Below, in pieces: positions 60,614 to 64,000 of a DNA stretch of 64,000 bases. The notes below the pieces were generated by a model. It did no database searches. It was not told where the DNA came from and worked only from the letters and a program-made list of their open reading frames with translations. Each line of letters starts with the position of its first letter. Within the stretch, counting starts at the first letter, position 1. The translations under genes were made by a program, and so were the position numbers. This DNA is from Nyssa sinensis. Taxonomy: Eukaryota > Streptophyta > Magnoliopsida > Cornales > Nyssaceae. The DNA is taken from positions 31,938,740-32,002,739 of the forward strand of contig CM018051.1 of NCBI GenBank assembly GCA_008638375.1, given 5' to 3'.

Positions 60614-60865
60614 ATGAGGGGAAGAAAGTAGAGAGGTTGAGCAGAGAGAAAGTTGGGTCAAGGAAGGTTGCAAGTGGAGAGGAATAGAGAGAGAAAGAGG
60701 AGAGAGAAAGAAGTCGGTTAGGGAGTGTTCAATATATATGTGTGTACATCCGTGAGTTAAAGAGGAAAATAGAAGGAAGGGATTGAAAAGGGAAAGGCAT
60801 AAGTGGATCAAGAGGAACAGAAGTGAGAAAAGAGACCTGCACAAAGAGAAAAACAGAAATTATAG

Positions 60866-62263
60866 GTAAGTGGGTTTGTTTCTGTTTTTATGATTTAAAG
60901 CATGATAGCTTGATCTAAAGCTAGGGTTCTCTTAAGCATAATTTTAGCTTTTAAATACAAAAAGAATGATAGAGAACGGTTAAGAAAACAGGGAGAAAAT
61001 CCTAGTTGCAGGTTCGGTGGATAATCTAGGTTCCACAGATTTTACACTTAAAACTCCATTTAAATAATAAGGATATAATCCTCTAAAGTGCAGAAAACTA
61101 AATGAAAAAGAAATGATGAAAAACAGTAGGGAAATAAGCATGAAATCAGAAATTTACAGTTGGCGGAAGCCACGGGTTTGGCCATATTCGTGAGGATTTA
61201 GTGCTTCAAATTGAAAACTAAGTTTAGAAATAAGACCCCCATGAAAAACTACAGAAGAAGACGTTTAAAAACTGTTGAAAAATGGTAGAAATCCGGTCGC
61301 CGTCGTCGGAGAAGGCGACTGTTCATTACCAGAACCCTACCGGTGTGATGGGAGAGATGACCGGATAATCGTGGGGGAATTCGGGTTAAGAAGGAATCGA
61401 ATCCGGGTTGGATCCGGGTCAGGACCCAACCGAGTTGAAAGGGGTAAGTGAAACGGTGTAGTTTTGAGTTAGGTTTGAAATGTTTTTAAATTGAATTAGG
61501 AGTGTTTGGCAACAGGAGTAAGAAATTGAAGTTGAGATTGAATTGGGAATAGGGATATCCTATCCCAGTTTTAACCTTATTCACTGTTTGGTTATCCCTA
61601 TTAAGAATAGGAAAAGTCAGAAATTATAAATTGACCCCGGACTTTCGGAATTTACAAACTGACCCCCCCAACTATTGGTTATTATAGTTTGACCCTCCTG
61701 AATAAAATATTAATAAATTATTAATTAGATTAATTAATTAATTAGTTAATTAAATTAATTTAATTAATTAAATATTCTAAAATAATCCGGAGTCCAAATG
61801 GGACAAGTCATTAGTGTATTTTGACTATCTAGACCATTCTGAGACCAATGGTGAGGTCCGTTTTACGAGACAGGGTCCCAAAAAATAAAAGACCCGTAGT
61901 AACCTTTAAAATTACCAAAATGCCCCTGAATTGAAGTACAGTCAAACGAACTCCGAATTAAGTAAACAAATAGTGAAACTTTATTATCTCAAGCATTCCA
62001 GACTCAACCGTGAAGTCCGATTTGTGAAAAGAGGTCATGAAATGTAAGGACCCGTGAAAAGTACAAAATGACTGTTTTGCCCTTTTGAACCCAGATATCC
62101 GAATTGAGTTCTACGAAAACCTAAACTTATTTTCTTTGGCGTCCTGGACTCAATGGCAGAGTCTAATTTAGCAGAATGGAAACCTATGAATTAAAAGACA
62201 TAAAATTTGATGAATAGCATAAATTCAAATGACAATAGACTGAGTTGTAATTTATGCTTTTAG
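60866..62263 (+). other. candidate LTR intron 1 (LTR-H)
   Basis: Donor TATAG|GTAAGTGGG with a T-rich start, acceptor GTAATTTATGCTTTTAG|GGACAC; 1398 nt. The interior is the AT-rich, repeat-bearing part of the LTR. The same signals are at homologous places in RT-A, RT-B, LTR-G and LTR-K. Confidence 0.6.
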
Positions 62264-62368
62264 GGACACTGACAGGACAGGAGAGGGCGATCTGACTTCC
62301 TGCATTTTCATTGACCAGTTCAGTTACGTATCGTGCACGATCTTCTAGGGTTGAGACCAACCCGTCAG
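62264..62368 (+). other. candidate LTR exon 2 (LTR-H)
   Basis: 105 nt between acceptor TTTTAG and donor CAG|GTATGG. It starts GGACACTGACAGGACAGG. The length is 104-105 nt in RT-A and RT-B LTRs. No conserved reading frame is seen, so it would be part of an untranslated leader. Confidence 0.55.
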
Positions 62369-63001
62369 GTATGGTGTTTTGCTAATGTTAGAAATGAAGT
62401 TAAGTTAGGAATGTTCTGTGAATGACTGGAATGACTTATGTGTTTATTTGGAATGTGTTTACTTGATGATTTGGAGTTGGTTGTTCACATGCTTACATGT
62501 TACTTGTACTTTATGAAAATTTAGTGAATGATGAACGTGAATCATGACATGTGTTTAAGTTGATTATATGAGATATGCTTACATGTGGAATCAGCTGGTG
62601 ATTTATGTATTATTGTCTCGAGCATGCTATATTGTGGAAACCATGTTTCATTGAGATTGCATTGGCATATTGGCATATGGTGAATCCTTTGAAAACATGG
62701 CGTGGGTGAGCACGTGGTGCTTTGCATTATGAGGGTGTAGATCCTGTGGTGAAAAACCCAAAATTGGCCATTGCATTGGTACTCCGTGCCATCAGGGAGT
62801 ACCCGTAAATGAGACATGGGTGTGGCATAGAGTTGTGCATGGGTGCGTCACGCATACCATTCATATATTACTGCGATGCTTTGAATGTCATTTAGATATA
62901 AATGTACACTTTGCACATGCCACGCCTTAGCTTTATTTCTTGCATTAGCACTTCATCATACCAGCAGTTGAGCTGACCCATTCGTGGGCAACATTTTTCA
63001 G
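62369..63001 (+). other. candidate LTR intron 2 (LTR-H)
   Basis: Donor CAG|GTATGGTGTTTTGC, acceptor GGGCAACATTTTTCAG|ATGAGG; 633 nt. The RT-B counterpart is 636 nt. Confidence 0.55.
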
Positions 63002-63278
63002 ATGAGGATCCTCCAGCCACTTGAGACTCTGTGATATCCTGATAGGGTGAAGCTCTTGATATATTTTGGTCCATGGGATTTATATTTTGTAATGTAAGGG
63101 CTTAAGCCCGAATGACCATGAACAATGCAGTTGTGAGATGTACTTTATATTATTTTATGTATTGATGGGAGTGGATGCTTGTTTAGTGGATTCATTTACA
63201 TTTGTCCTGTTATTTATTTTATTTTCTGTCTCGTCAGTCGCGCCTCGGGTTTGTAAAAATTCGGGGCGTGACATTAGA

Positions 63279-64000
63279 GTTCTGGTTTACTTACCTCATA
63301 ATAGTCCTTCCTCCCTTCTAGAGGAAATCAAACTTCCTCTTCCTTCCCTTTTGATGTCCCTATAAACCAGAAAATATTATTAAGTTTAATACTATTCATA
63401 GACTTAATTTGGTTTTATTAATAAATCTACAGTCGCTCATTTACTCCTCATCTTGGTCGCATCGTTGTACTATTACGGTGTCCCAAAAATAGCCCATTTC
63501 ATATATCAGTATCTTCGATATTTAAGTTGGCCAAACGGACTCAAGTTGAGTCCAAATCGTCGAAAAACTTTAAAGTACATGTTCTCATAATTTTTAGAGG
63601 TCGTTCAGTATCTCCATGTGGCCTTTAGGGCATTTTTGAGATTAACCCAGCTTGTTCGTTCACATTTTTTGAGATTTTATTTTGTAATTTGGACTCCTCC
63701 ATCGAGTCCAGAATACCCAAAAATGTTGGGTTACACTATCTTTTTATTTTATTCGGACACCAGAAATATTTTACTAATTTAAATTAATCTAATTATTTTA
63801 TTTTATATTATATATTTATTCGGATCCTATTTTAACCAAGTGCCTTAGTGGCACAGTGGTTCACACGTGTGGATTAGGGTCCACATGCAGGCACACGTCA
63901 GGGGCTCGAAACTCACTGACCGCAACTCCCTTCTTTTTTTTTCTGATTATTCAAAACCAAACAACGGATAAGGTCTTAAAAGTGGATAGGTTATCCCTGT
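63279..64000 (-). mobile_element. LTR-I, right segment (cut by window edge)
   Basis: Continues LTR-I after LTR-H. It starts with an exon-2-like block (donor on minus AG|GTAAGT near 63290, acceptor TTTATAG near 63362) and hairpin-type units (GGACTCCTCCATCGAGTCC at 63691-63709). The tRNA-like module at 63839-63933 follows. The element runs off the window, so its right TSD (expected ATGGT) is not visible. Confidence 0.75.
63839..63933 (+). other. antisense tRNA-like module in LTR-I
   Basis: A box TGGCACAGTGG (63849-63859, fits the TRGYNNANNGG consensus), B-box-like GCTCGAAAC (63904-63912, 8 of 9), starts 55 bp apart, then a T-run at 63934-63942. It is the best A box of all the modules. Like the others it lies antisense to its LTR. 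Confidence 0.65.

Larger units (their letters stand above)
60229..63273 (+). mobile_element. LTR-H, family-1 solo LTR (3045 bp, RT-B subfamily)
   Basis: TSD TTAGA at 60224-60228 and 63274-63278; begins TGTAATGACATGG and ends TTCGGGGCGTGACA. Its 3' kilobase is nearly the reverse complement of the first kilobase of the RT-B LTRs, so it is a solo LTR of that family left by recombination between two LTRs. Layout: TA run 60438-60472, second TATATA run 60563-60576, inverted repeat 60587-60613, purine-rich exon 1 to 60865, donor AG|GTAAGT (GT at 60866), intron 1 to 62263, exon 2 at 62264-62368 (105 nt), donor AG|GTATGG (GT at 62369), acceptor CATTTTTCAG at 63001, exon 3. It lacks the tRNA-like module. 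Confidence 0.93.

Noticed and set aside
61260..61400. Possible host exon around the Gly/Arg/Glu-rich stretch in LTR-H
   Set aside because: The same stretch occurs in both RT-B LTRs (26090-26160 and 45880-45950), so it belongs to the LTR.
63839..63933. Functional tRNA gene
   Set aside because: A and B boxes and a T-run are present, but I cannot build an acceptor stem or a full cloverleaf; SINE-like is the safer reading.

Overview
The window is plant nuclear DNA (most likely an angiosperm, probably a eudicot with a large, repeat-rich genome). It is AT-rich and carries Ty3/gypsy and Ty1/copia remnants, initiator-Met-tRNA primer sites, 5-bp target-site duplications (TSDs), long TA/CA/TC microsatellites, and not one recognisable host gene, rRNA or true tRNA gene. 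The species cannot be told from the sequence.

Almost the whole window is one stack of retrotransposons inserted into one another. I resolved it from paired TSDs, TG...CA termini, PBS and PPT sites. Names used below: copia remnant (1-3370) > LTR-I (from 3371, TSD ATGGT, runs off the right edge) > LTR-G (4200-59689, TSD GCATC) > LTR-F (5454-10666, TSD ATTGT) and full-length gypsy element RT-A (13104-59484, TSD TATTT, minus strand). RT-A is broken by LTR-L in its RT gene (19187-22483, TSD TGAAC), by a second gypsy element RT-B in its gag (24189-46964, TSD CTCAT) and by LTR-C in its 5' LTR (48911-57439, TSD TTTCA; LTR-C itself contains LTR-D, 49881-53456, TSD AGTTC). RT-B is broken by LTR-J in its 3' LTR (26735-34447, TSD ACCTA; LTR-J contains LTR-K, 30285-34073, TSD ATATG) and by LTR-E in its leader (38337-43622, TSD CCTAC). 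LTR-H (60229-63273, TSD TTAGA) sits in LTR-I.

Coding capacity is only in RT-A (gag, protease, RT, RNase H, integrase on the minus strand, with many stops and a frameshift), RT-B (gag with zinc knuckle, protease scar and integrase tail; capsid core, RT and RNase H deleted) and the copia remnant (gag, protease, start of the gag-pre-integrase region). The integrase tail and 3-kb LTRs suggest a Tekay/Del-like chromovirus. All other elements are non-coding, LTR-like single units (solo LTRs or very large non-autonomous elements) of 3.0-5.3 kb.

The most interesting signal lies in the LTRs themselves. Two LTR families (family 1 starts TGTAAAGACCCG-like and ends GGGGCGTGACA; family 2 starts TGTAACACCCCGAC-like and ends GGGATGTGACA) share a modular internal plan. 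Nearly every well-preserved copy shows a gene-like layout: promoter and short exon 1, GT...AG intron 1, a 53-128-nt exon 2, GT...AG intron 2, and exon 3 running into the PBS. Intron 1 holds a degenerate repeat of about 145 bp built on a GGACTC-N7-GAGTCC hairpin, and often an antisense tRNA-like module with A and B boxes and a T-run. These features, and the mosaic exchange of blocks between families, are reported as findings.
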